Of a stretch of 64,000 nucleotides of DNA, positions 27,100 to 35,036 are shown one piece after another. The stretch lies in the NCBI RefSeq assembly GCF_042682525.1, contig NZ_JBHUHP010000030.1, positions 310,001-374,000 on the forward strand, given 5' to 3'. Within the stretch, counting starts at the first letter, position 1, and each line of letters starts with the position of its first letter. The position numbers and the translations under genes are program-made. The DNA comes from Blastococcus_B deserti. Lineage in GTDB: Bacteria; Actinomycetota; Actinomycetes; Mycobacteriales; Geodermatophilaceae. Below the pieces are notes generated by a model. It saw only the letters and a list, made by a program, of their open reading frames with translations. It searched no databases and had not been told where the DNA came from.

Positions 27100-28298
27100 C
27101 GACGACCGACCCCACGTCCGACACCCCTGCTGCCCTGGAAGGCATCCGGGTCCTCGACTTCACCCAGATGATGCTGGGCCCCTTCGCCACCCAGGTGCTG
27201 GCCGATCTGGGCGCCGACGTGATCAAGGTCGAGCGCCCGGAGGTGGGGGAGTGGGAGCGCGGTCTCGAGTTCGCCGGCCGCCTCATCGGGACCGACTCGG
27301 CCGCGTTCGTGGCGATGAACCGCAACAAGCGCTCGGTCGCCATCGACCTCAAGGGGAAGGGGGCACGGGACGCCCTGCTGCGGCTGGCCGAGACGTGCGA
27401 CGTCGTCGTCGAGAACTTCCGGCCCGGCGTGATGGACCGGCTCGGACTGGGCTACGAGGACTTCCGCGCCGTGCGTGCGGACATCATCTACTGCTCCGGC
27501 TCGGGGTGGGGACAGCGCACCAAGTACGCGCAGGAGAACCGGCCGGGCCAGGACCTGCTGATCCAGGCCGCGAGCGGACTGGCCCTCAACACGGGAACCG
27601 CCGGCGACCCGCCCATCGCCGCGGGCACCTCGATCTGTGACGCGACGGGCGCGCTCACCCTTGCCAACGGCATCCTCGCCGCCCTGCTGGCCAGGTACCG
27701 CCACGGTGTGGGCCAGCGCGTGGAGGTCGACCTCTTCCACGCCACCATGGCGATCCTCACGCAGGAGATCTCGGCGATGGTGAACCTGGGTCTGGACTTC
27801 ACCCGCTCCGAGGCGGGCATCGCCCAGCCCTGGTTGTCGGCCCCGTTCGGCATGTACCGGACGGCCGACGGCTGGATCGCGATCGCGATGGGCGAGCTGT
27901 CGGCCGTCGCGGAGGTGTTCGGCGACCCCGCCCTGGCCGACATGGACGCCTGGGCCGACCGCGACGCGATCAAGCGCCGGCTGGATGCCGTGACGCCGTC
28001 CCGCACCACCGAGGACTGGCTGCACCCGCTGCTGGCCGCGGGACTGTGGGCGGCGCCGGTGCGGACGATGAAGGAGGCGGCCGCGGAGCTCGCCGCCGAC
28101 GGCTCCCCCCTGATCGTCGACGTCGAGCACACCTCCGGGGAGACCCTCCAGCTGGTCGGCTGCCCCATCACGTTGTCCGAGACCCCCTGGCGCCAGCGGC
28201 TGCGGCCCCCCGCCGTCGGCGAGCACACCCGCGAGGTGCTGTCCGAGGTGCTGTCCGAGGAGGCGCTCCGGGACCTCCAGGAGGCGGGCGCCCTGTGA
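27096..28298 (+). CDS. CaiB/BaiF family CoA-transferase
   Basis: A 400-residue class III CoA-transferase that moves CoA between carboxylic acids. It opens with the family signature LEGIRVLDFTQMMLGPFATQ, then LADLGADVIKVERPEVGEWER, CDVVVENFRPGVMDRLGLGY, and a conserved Asp in SICDATGALTLANGILAALL expected to form the acyl-aspartyl intermediate. The GTG start overlaps the previous stop (gtga) and its own stop overlaps the hydratase start, so all three are coupled. The acid it activates is unknown. Confidence 0.93.
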   Translation: MTTTDPTSDTPAALEGIRVLDFTQMMLGPFATQVLADLGADVIKVERPEVGEWERGLEFAGRLIGTDSAAFVAMNRNKRSVAIDLKGKGARDALLRLAETCDVVVENFRPGVMDRLGLGYEDFRAVRADIIYCSGSGWGQRTKYAQENRPGQDLLIQAASGLALNTGTAGDPPIAAGTSICDATGALTLANGILAALLARYRHGVGQRVEVDLFHATMAILTQEISAMVNLGLDFTRSEAGIAQPWLSAPFGMYRTADGWIAIAMGELSAVAEVFGDPALADMDAWADRDAIKRRLDAVTPSRTTEDWLHPLLAAGLWAAPVRTMKEAAAELAADGSPLIVDVEHTSGETLQLVGCPITLSETPWRQRLRPPAVGEHTREVLSEVLSEEALRDLQEAGAL

Positions 28299-29086
28299 CC
28301 GAGGTCCGCATCCACGAGCACCTCGTCGAGGACCGGCGAGGCCCCGTCACGTGGCTCCGCATCGACCGGGAGGACGCGCTGGGTGCGCTGTCGAGGAGCC
28401 TGGTGACCCGGCTCGGGAGCTACTTCGACGAACTCCACACCGACGACGAGGTCCGCGTGCTCGTGCTGACCGGCACCGGCAAGGGGTTCATCGCCGGCGC
28501 CGACATCTCGGAGTACGACCGCGTCCCGCAGGCGGCCTTCGACGACTACCAGCGGCTCAGCCGGAGGGTCTTCACCGCCCTCGAGCAGCTGCCCCAGTTC
28601 ACCATCGCCGCGGTGAACGGGTACGCGCTCGGCGGCGGTTTCGAGGTCGCGCTGTGCTGCGACATGATCCTCGCCTCCGAGCGGGCCAAGTTCGGTCTCC
28701 CGGAGGTGAAGCTGGGATTGCTCCCGGGCGGAGGAGGGACCCAGCGACTGGCCCGGGCGACGGGGATCCGCTTCGCGAAGGAGGCGGTCGTCACCGGCGC
28801 CTTCTACAGCGCCCAGGAGATGTTCGAGCGCCGGGTGGTGTCCCGGGTCTGCGTGCCCGGTGACCTGGCCGAGACCGCCCGCACGACGGCCGAATCCATC
28901 GCCGGCAACGCGCCGCTGGCGGTGCGCGAGGCCAAGCGGCTGATCGATCAGGGGGCGCAGACGCCGCTGGACGTCGGTCTGGCGCTCGAGCAGCAGACGC
29001 TGTCGAGCCTGTACGCCACCCGCGACGGCGCCGAGGGCATCGCGGCCTTCCTGCAGAAGCGCGAGCCGCAGTTCACCGGCAAGTGA
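28295..29086 (+). CDS. Enoyl-CoA hydratase/isomerase (crotonase family)
   Basis: A 263-residue crotonase. The oxyanion-hole segments are KGFIAGADISEYD (about 63-75) and AVNGYALGGGFEVALCCD (about 106-123). The Glu of LPEVKLGLLPGGGGTQRL (about 134-151) is the expected catalytic residue. It is likely to act on the CoA ester made by the adjacent CoA-transferase or the acyl-CoA ligase downstream. The GTG start overlaps the CaiB stop. Confidence 0.93.
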   Translation: MTEVRIHEHLVEDRRGPVTWLRIDREDALGALSRSLVTRLGSYFDELHTDDEVRVLVLTGTGKGFIAGADISEYDRVPQAAFDDYQRLSRRVFTALEQLPQFTIAAVNGYALGGGFEVALCCDMILASERAKFGLPEVKLGLLPGGGGTQRLARATGIRFAKEAVVTGAFYSAQEMFERRVVSRVCVPGDLAETARTTAESIAGNAPLAVREAKRLIDQGAQTPLDVGLALEQQTLSSLYATRDGAEGIAAFLQKREPQFTGK

Positions 29087-29096
29087 GGAGCACCCC

Positions 29097-29984
29097 ATGA
29101 ACGACGAAGTAGTCAGCGGCGTCCCCATGAGCGTCCTCTGTGACGGCGCGGTCACGGAGCCACGCCTCTCCCACCCCGAGGGCATCGCCGTCGACGCCGA
29201 CGGTTTCGTCTGGTGCGGCGGCGAACGGGGCGAGATCTACCGGATCACCCCGGACGGCAGTCGCAGGGAGGTCGTGGCGAGCACGGACGGGTTCTGCCTC
29301 GGCATGGCGTTCGACCGGTTCGGGGACCTGTTCGTCTGCGACCAGAAGCACGCCGCGGTCTTCAAGCTGCAGACGTCCTCGGGGAAGCTGGAGTTGTTCG
29401 CGGACGGCGTGCCCGGGCACCGGTTCAGGATCCCGAACTACCCGGCGTTCGACGCGGCGGGCCGGTTGTTCGTGTCCGACAGCTGGGAGTTCGGGACCCC
29501 GGGCCCCGGGATCGTCGTCCTCCAGCCCGACGGCACCGGCGAGGTGTGGCACTCCGGCCCGTTCACGTTCGCCAACGGGCTGGCCTTCAGCGCCGACGGG
29601 ACACGCCTGTACGTGGCCGAGACCTTCCGCCACGCCGTCTCCGTGATCGACGTCGACGAGCACGGCGCGGCCGGTGCCAAGCGCGACCTCGTCACGCTGC
29701 CCGGCGCGTACCCCGACGGTCTCGCCGTGGGCGAGGACGGCTCCGTCTTCGTCAGCTGCTACCAGCCGAGTCAGGTCCTGCGCGTGGCGGCCGACGGGAC
29801 GGTCGACGTGGTGGGTGAGGACCTGAGCGCACACCTGCTGGCGCATCCGACCAACGTGGCGTTCCAGGGGGACGCGCTCCTCGCCGCCAACCTGGGCCGG
29901 TGGCACGTCACCAAGCTCGAGGTCGGTCTGCGCGGGGTGCCCCTGCCCCCACCCGCACCCACGTCGCCGGGAGCCGGCTCATGA
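29097..29984 (+). CDS. SMP-30/gluconolactonase family lactonase
   Basis: A 295-residue six-bladed beta-propeller hydrolase expected to open a sugar lactone. Repeating blade sequences are visible: HPEGIAVDADGFVWCGGERG, GFCLGMAFDRFGDLFVCDQ, NYPAFDAAGRLFVSDSWEFG, FANGLAFSADGTRLYVAETF and YPDGLAVGEDGSVFVSCY. The Asn of FANGLAF and the Asp of YPDGLAV fit the metal-binding positions. A ribosome-binding site (gaggag) precedes ATG 29097. It follows the hydratase by 10 bases and overlaps the FAH gene. Confidence 0.92.
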   Translation: MNDEVVSGVPMSVLCDGAVTEPRLSHPEGIAVDADGFVWCGGERGEIYRITPDGSRREVVASTDGFCLGMAFDRFGDLFVCDQKHAAVFKLQTSSGKLELFADGVPGHRFRIPNYPAFDAAGRLFVSDSWEFGTPGPGIVVLQPDGTGEVWHSGPFTFANGLAFSADGTRLYVAETFRHAVSVIDVDEHGAAGAKRDLVTLPGAYPDGLAVGEDGSVFVSCYQPSQVLRVAADGTVDVVGEDLSAHLLAHPTNVAFQGDALLAANLGRWHVTKLEVGLRGVPLPPPAPTSPGAGS

Positions 29985-30889
29985 TGATCGTCCGTTATGT
30001 CGACCCCTCCGGCCGGCCGGCTGTCGGGGTCGAGTCCGACGGCCGGGTCCGACCGCTCCCGGGGCACGACACCCTGGGTGGGCTGCTGCGGGTGCCGCTC
30101 GCCGACATCCGCTCGGCCTGCGAGGCGAGCCTGCGGGACCCAGGGGTCGACGCCGCGGAGGTCCGCCTGCTGCCACCGGTCGACTCCCGCATGGAGGTGT
30201 GGGCCGCCGGGGTGACCTACCGTCGCTCGCGGGAGGCACGCGTCGAGGAGAGCGACAAGGCGGCCGACGTCTACGAGCTGGTGTACGACGCTGCGCGGCC
30301 GGAGCTGTTCTTCAAGTCGGTGGCCTGGCGCGTGACCGGGGACGGGGAGCAGGTTGCCGTGCGCCGGGATTCGGAGACCAACGTCCCCGAGCCGGAGCTC
30401 GCACTGGTGCTCACCCCCGCCGGCGAGGTGCTCGGCTACACCATCTGCAACGACGTGAGCTCGCGGAGCATCGAGGGCGAGAACCCGCTCTACCTCCCAC
30501 AGGCCAAGGTGTACCTCGGCGGCTGTGCCGTCGGCCCGGCGATCCGGCCGGCATGGGAGGTTCCCGACCCGCGGGCGCTCGGCATGGAGATGCGGATCGA
30601 GCGCCGGGGGGAGGTGGCCTGGCGGGGGAGCGCCAGCACGGCGGAGCTCCACCGGAGCCTCGACGACCTCGTCGAGCACCTGTTCCGCGAGGACCTCTTT
30701 CCGGACGGGGTCGTCCTGTCCACGGGCACCAGCCTCGTCCCGGACCTGCCCACCACCCTGCTCGCCGGTGACCGCGTCTCCATCCGGATCGATGAGATCG
30801 GAACGCTCCGCAGCGAGGTCTGCCGGGGCAAGGACGACCTGGCCTGGCTGGCCGGTGACCACCCCGACCGGCGACCGCCGTCGGCGTGA
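29981..30889 (+). CDS. FAH-family 2-keto-3-deoxy-sugar-acid dehydratase, KdaD-like
   Basis: A 302-residue fumarylacetoacetate hydrolase-fold enzyme. Segments such as EVWAAGVTYRRSREAR, RPELFFKSVAWRVTG, NVPEPELALVLTPAGEVLGY, NDVSSRSIEGENPLYLPQAK and VLSTGTSLVP resemble, as I recall, the Sulfolobus 2-keto-3-deoxy-D-arabinonate dehydratase, which makes 2,5-dioxopentanoate (2-oxoglutarate semialdehyde). The metal ligands E-x-E...D are in PEPEL and ICNDVSS. In such pathways the next enzyme is a semialdehyde dehydrogenase, and a remnant of one follows immediately. Overlaps the lactonase stop (atga). A hydrolase acting on a different 2-oxo acid is the alternative. Confidence 0.85.
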   Translation: MMIVRYVDPSGRPAVGVESDGRVRPLPGHDTLGGLLRVPLADIRSACEASLRDPGVDAAEVRLLPPVDSRMEVWAAGVTYRRSREARVEESDKAADVYELVYDAARPELFFKSVAWRVTGDGEQVAVRRDSETNVPEPELALVLTPAGEVLGYTICNDVSSRSIEGENPLYLPQAKVYLGGCAVGPAIRPAWEVPDPRALGMEMRIERRGEVAWRGSASTAELHRSLDDLVEHLFREDLFPDGVVLSTGTSLVPDLPTTLLAGDRVSIRIDEIGTLRSEVCRGKDDLAWLAGDHPDRRPPSA

Positions 30890-30957
30890 GCGGCGCCCCC
30901 GACAGCACCCTGCCCGGCCGTCCCGCCGGGCGACCCGACATGACCCAGGAGTGGGCT

Positions 30958-31122
30958 GTGAACGACGTGTGGAGTGTCGACCCGCGGACCGGTCCTCCGT
31001 GGCAGGACGCCGGGGCCGACCTGCTGCCGGAGGGCCTGCCTGACGACTTCCTGGGCGTGCCCCGACGCGTGGACGGCATCCTCCGTCCGGCGAACCGTCA
31101 CCCAGCGACCGCCTCCGCGTAG
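30958..31122 (+). pseudogene. Internally deleted semialdehyde dehydrogenase remnant (N- and C-terminus only)
   Basis: A 54-codon frame starting at GTG 30958, with a good aggag ribosome-binding site 7 bases upstream. Its first residues, NDVWSVDPRTG, align with the start of the intact aldehyde dehydrogenase at 60010 (TDVVSTAPRTG). From PWQDAG onward it aligns with that enzyme's tail: LLPEGLPDDFLGVPRRVDGI against LLPEELTDGFLGIPRRVNGV. About 450 codons in between, with the catalytic Cys and Glu, are missing, yet the frame is kept. An in-frame start at 30886 that overlaps the FAH stop also exists. It sits exactly where the pathway's dehydrogenase is expected. An assembly collapse is the main alternative to a true deletion. 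Confidence 0.8.
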
Positions 31123-31136
31123 CGCGAGGACCAGAC

Positions 31137-32708
31137 GTGGACACGAGCATGGCGGCGGTGCTGGCCCGTGCGTACGCGCGGTACCCGCGGTCCACCGCCG
31201 TGACCGGCGCGGCGCACGCGGTCACGTTCGCCGATCTCCGGGAGCGGGTCCTGCGAGTCGGCGCCGCACTGGTGCGGCTCGGCACGGAGCCCGGGGACCG
31301 GGTGGTGCTGTGGCTGGACAACGGGCAGGAGTTCCTCGAGGTCGAGCAGGCCGCGTTCCTGTGCGGTTTCGTCCGGACGGCGCTGAGCCCCAGGCTGCAC
31401 GTGGACGACGTCCTCCGGATCGTGGACGACTGCGCCCCCCGGGTCGTCGTCACCGACGCGAGCCGCGCCGACCAGCTGGTCGACCGTCTGCCCGATGGGA
31501 TGGCGGAGGTCGTGGTCGTGGGCGGAGGCCGGGCGCCCCGGTCCCACGGGTACGAGCGGCTGCTCGCATCGGCGGCCCCCGCCGCGCCGCTCACCGCCGC
31601 CCCGGCGCCGACGGACCTGGCGGCGCTGCTGTACACGTCCGGGACGACCGGCGCGCCGAAGGCGGCGATGCTGACCCATCGGAACTGGGTGGCCATGATC
31701 TCGGGCCTGATGGCGGAGCTGCCCGCGATCGACCACACCGACGTCGTGCTGCACGCCGGTCCGATGGCGCACCTCAGCGGGTCGATCGGCACGGCCTGCT
31801 ACGCCCGGGGTGCCGCCACCGCCACGCTGACGAGGTTCGACCCGGCCACGACGCTGCGCACCGTCCAGGAGCTCGGCGTCACCGTCCTCCCGCTCGTGCC
31901 CACGATGCTGACGTCGCTCACGGCCGAGGCGGAGACCGGGCGGTACGACCTCTCCAGCCTCCGCGCCGTCCCCTACGGGGGCTCGGCCATCTCCGCCGAG
32001 GCCGCGCGGCGGGCGCACGCGCGATTCGGTGAGGTGCTCGTCCAGGTGTACGGCCTGAGCGAGGCCCTGGTGCCGCTGGCGGCACTCCCGCCTGCGGCGC
32101 ACCGGAGCGATCCCGGCGATCCGGTGCCGCGGCGACTGGGCTCCGCGGGTCGGCCGACGCCCTTCGTCGACCTCCGCCTGGTCTCCGAGGAAGGCGTCGA
32201 GCTGTCCGAGGTCGGCGAGCGGGGTGAGATCCAGGTGCGCGGCGGCACGGTGATGCAGGGGTACTGGCGGCGGCCCGAACAGACGGAGGGGATCCTCCGG
32301 CCCGACGGCTGGCTGGACACCGGGGACATCGGCTACCGGGACGAGGAGGGCTACCTGTACATCGTCGACCGCAAGGGCGACGCCATCATCTCCGGCGGCA
32401 TCAACGTGTACCCCGCCGAGGTGGAGAAGGTCATCTCCCTGCTGCCCGAGGTCCACGAGGTGGTGGTCGTCGGGGCGCCGCACGAGAAGTGGGGTGAGAC
32501 GGTCACCGCCGTGGTCGCGCTCAAGCCCGGCCGGACGCTCGCGGCCGACCGTGTCGTCGACATCTGCCGGCAGCACCTGGCCGGCTACAAGAAGCCCACG
32601 GCCGTCCACTTCGTCGACGCGCTGCCCAAGACGAGCAACGGCAAGCTCTGGCGCCGGCAGGTCCGGGACCGGTTCTGGGCCGGCCGCGACCGTCAGGTCG
32701 GCGCCTGA
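31137..32708 (+). CDS. Acyl-CoA synthetase (AMP-forming)
   Basis: A 523-residue member of the ANL superfamily that activates a carboxylic acid with ATP and CoA. The phosphate-binding loop is LLYTSGTTGAPKAAMLTH (about 162-179), the A5 motif VYGLSEALVPL, the hinge Asp in LDTGDIGYRDEEGYLYIVDR, and the catalytic Lys in LPKTSNGKLWRR near the end. GTG start with gcgagga 8 bases before. It is the last gene of the LacI-linked operon, 14 bases after the dehydrogenase remnant. Substrate unknown; a medium-chain or aromatic acid is plausible. Confidence 0.93.
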   Translation: MDTSMAAVLARAYARYPRSTAVTGAAHAVTFADLRERVLRVGAALVRLGTEPGDRVVLWLDNGQEFLEVEQAAFLCGFVRTALSPRLHVDDVLRIVDDCAPRVVVTDASRADQLVDRLPDGMAEVVVVGGGRAPRSHGYERLLASAAPAAPLTAAPAPTDLAALLYTSGTTGAPKAAMLTHRNWVAMISGLMAELPAIDHTDVVLHAGPMAHLSGSIGTACYARGAATATLTRFDPATTLRTVQELGVTVLPLVPTMLTSLTAEAETGRYDLSSLRAVPYGGSAISAEAARRAHARFGEVLVQVYGLSEALVPLAALPPAAHRSDPGDPVPRRLGSAGRPTPFVDLRLVSEEGVELSEVGERGEIQVRGGTVMQGYWRRPEQTEGILRPDGWLDTGDIGYRDEEGYLYIVDRKGDAIISGGINVYPAEVEKVISLLPEVHEVVVVGAPHEKWGETVTAVVALKPGRTLAADRVVDICRQHLAGYKKPTAVHFVDALPKTSNGKLWRRQVRDRFWAGRDRQVGA

Positions 32709-32873
32709 GCGGATCCGGATCGCCCCGGCCGTCCCGAACGAGGTCGCTCCGGTCCGGCGGACGGGCCGCCCGCACCGTGCGGCCGCCGTCCTCGTGCTGC
32801 AGCGTGAGGTCGGCGGCCCTTTCGCGAGGTCGGCGGCCGTCTCCGGCGGACGGGCCGCCCGGGGCGAGGACGA

Positions 32874-32915
32874 CGACGGCCCGGCTCCCTCTCCGTCGAG
32901 GGGGCCGGGCCGTCG
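32874..32915. terminator. Strong hairpin terminator between convergent operons
   Basis: A perfect 12-bp stem, 32874-32885 with 32904-32915, continues inward as ccctc/gaggg. It separates the acyl-CoA synthetase (ends 32708) from fadB (ends 32952). The preceding stretch (32758-32861) carries two direct repeats: cggacgggccgcccg occurs twice and gaggtcggcggcc occurs twice. Confidence 0.75.
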
Positions 32916-32951
32916 CCCGTCCAGGGCACCGCCCGAGCGTGCGGGGGCTTC

Positions 32952-35036
32952 TCAGGCGGGCAGCGACGCCACACCCTTCGGCAGGAACCGCTCGCCGGTG
33001 ACCTTCTCGGAGACGCCGGCGCGATCCAGGTAGGCGGAGATGCCGCCCAGCCAGAACGGCCATCCGGCGCCCAGCAGCATGCACAGGTCGATGTCCTGCA
33101 CCGCCTGCACGACGCCCTCGTCCAGCATCAGCCGGACCTCCTGGGCCAGGGCCTCCACCGCCCGCTCCCGCACCTGCTCCTCGGTCAGCGGTGAGTCGCC
33201 GGCGTCGATGCCGGCCAGGTCGGGGTCGACCACGCCGGGCTCGCTGTACACCGACGACTTGCCGAGCTCGACCATCCTGCGGAGCCCCTCGCCGACGAGG
33301 AAGCGGTCGGGGAAGGCCTCGTGCATGCGCTCGGCCACGTGCAGCGCCACCGGGGGACCGACCAGCGTGAGCAGCTCGAACGGCGTCATCGGCAGGCCCA
33401 GCGGATCGAGCGCGCGGTCGGCGACGGCCACCGGGGTGCCCTGCTCCACGGCCGAGGTGATCTCGCCGAGGAATCGGGTGAGCAGCCGGTTGACCACGAA
33501 CGCCGGAGCGTCCGCGACCAGGACGCAGGACTTCTTCAGCTGCTTGCCGACGGCGAAGGCGGTGGCCAGTGTGGCGTCGTCCGTCTGCTCGGCGCGCACC
33601 ACCTCCAGCAGCGGCAGGACCGCGACCGGGTTGAAGAAGTGCAGGCCCACCACCCGCTCGGGGTGCTCGAGCTTCGAGGCCATCTCGGTCACCGAGAGCG
33701 CCGAGGTGTTGGTCGCCAGCACGCACTCGGGCGAGACGATCGCCTCGACCTCGGCGAACACCTGCTGCTTGACCGACATCTCCTCGAAGACGGCCTCGAT
33801 GACCAGGTCGGCGTCGGCGAAGACGTCCTTGGACAGCGAGCCGGTGACCAGGCCCTTGAGCCGGTTGAGCCCGTCCTGGCTCAGCTGCCCGCGCTGGGCC
33901 AGCTTGTCCAGCTCGCCGTGCACGTAGGCCACGCCCTTGTCGACGCGGGCCTGGTCGATGTCGGTCAGCACGACCGGCACCTTCAGCTGCCGGACGAAGA
34001 GCATCGCCAGCTGCGAGGCCATCAGCCCGGCGCCGACGACGCCGACCTTGGTCACCTTGCGGGCCAGCTTCTTGTCCGGCGCGCCGGCCGGCCGCTTGGC
34101 CCGCTTGTTGACCAGGTCGAAGGAGTAGAGCGACGCCCGCAGCGGGTCGCTCATCAGCAGGTTGGTCAGCGCGTCGTCCTCGGCCGCCGTGCCGGCCGTG
34201 AAGGCCTCGCCGTCCACGCCGTTGCGCGCGAGGTCCAGCAGCTCCACCGCACGGACGGCGCCGGGGGAGGCGTTGCGGGTGCGCGCGGCCACGATCGCCC
34301 GCGCACGGGCGATGGCGTCGTCCCACGCCGTCCGGGCGACGTCCGGCCGGGAGACCGTCACCTCGCCGCGGAGCACCCCGGCCGCCCACTCGAGCGAGCG
34401 CTCGAGGAAGTCGGCGGGCTCCAGGACGGCGTCGGCGACGCCCAGCTTCGCCGCCCGGGGCGCCGGCGTCATCTTGTTCTGCGCCAGGGCGTTCTCGACG
34501 ACGACCGTGACGGCCGGGTCGATGCCGATGAGGTTCGGCAGCAGCTGCGTGCCGCCCCAGCCGGGGACCAGGCCGAGGAACACCTCGGGGAAGGCGACCA
34601 TCGCGGTGGTGGCGATGGTCCGGTAGTGGCAGTGCAGGGCCAGCTCCAGGCCGCCGCCGAGAGCGACGCCGTTGAGGAAGGCGAACGTCGGCACCGGCGC
34701 GTCCTTCAGCCGCCGGAACACCCGGTGGCCGGTCTGGGCGACCTCCCGTGCCTGCTCGGCGGAGGTGATCGACGGAACGCCGGACAGGTCCGCGCCGACG
34801 GCGAAGATGAACGGCTTGCCGGTCACGCCGATCCCCACCGGGGCGGGGGAGCGCGCGGCGATCTCGTCCAGCGCTGCATCGAGCGACGCGAGTCCGCCCG
34901 GGCCGAACGTGGACGGGCGGGTGTGGTCGTGCCCGTTGTCGAGCGTGATCAGCGCGAACTCGCCGGCCAGGCCGGGCAGCCGCAGGTAACGGACGAGCGC
35001 CTTGGTGACGACCTCTTCCTCGAAGACGGCGGTCAC
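32952..35036 (-). CDS. fadB: Fatty acid oxidation complex alpha subunit (FadB type)
   Basis: A 694-residue bifunctional enzyme. The N-terminal enoyl-CoA hydratase domain (about 1-200) shows KPFIFAVGADLSGVPS, FLNGVALGGGLELALHCHY and FPEVFLGLVPGWGGTQLLPN. The 3-hydroxyacyl-CoA dehydrogenase domain begins near VGVVGAGLMASQLAMLF (NAD+ site) and includes ATNTSALSVTEMA and GLHFFNPVAVLPLLEVV with the catalytic His, then a C-terminal helical domain. The GTG start overlaps the thiolase stop (gtga). With fadA it completes beta-oxidation after acyl-CoA dehydrogenation. Confidence 0.95.
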   Translation of the reverse strand: MTAVFEEEVVTKALVRYLRLPGLAGEFALITLDNGHDHTRPSTFGPGGLASLDAALDEIAARSPAPVGIGVTGKPFIFAVGADLSGVPSITSAEQAREVAQTGHRVFRRLKDAPVPTFAFLNGVALGGGLELALHCHYRTIATTAMVAFPEVFLGLVPGWGGTQLLPNLIGIDPAVTVVVENALAQNKMTPAPRAAKLGVADAVLEPADFLERSLEWAAGVLRGEVTVSRPDVARTAWDDAIARARAIVAARTRNASPGAVRAVELLDLARNGVDGEAFTAGTAAEDDALTNLLMSDPLRASLYSFDLVNKRAKRPAGAPDKKLARKVTKVGVVGAGLMASQLAMLFVRQLKVPVVLTDIDQARVDKGVAYVHGELDKLAQRGQLSQDGLNRLKGLVTGSLSKDVFADADLVIEAVFEEMSVKQQVFAEVEAIVSPECVLATNTSALSVTEMASKLEHPERVVGLHFFNPVAVLPLLEVVRAEQTDDATLATAFAVGKQLKKSCVLVADAPAFVVNRLLTRFLGEITSAVEQGTPVAVADRALDPLGLPMTPFELLTLVGPPVALHVAERMHEAFPDRFLVGEGLRRMVELGKSSVYSEPGVVDPDLAGIDAGDSPLTEEQVRERAVEALAQEVRLMLDEGVVQAVQDIDLCMLLGAGWPFWLGGISAYLDRAGVSEKVTGERFLPKGVASLPA

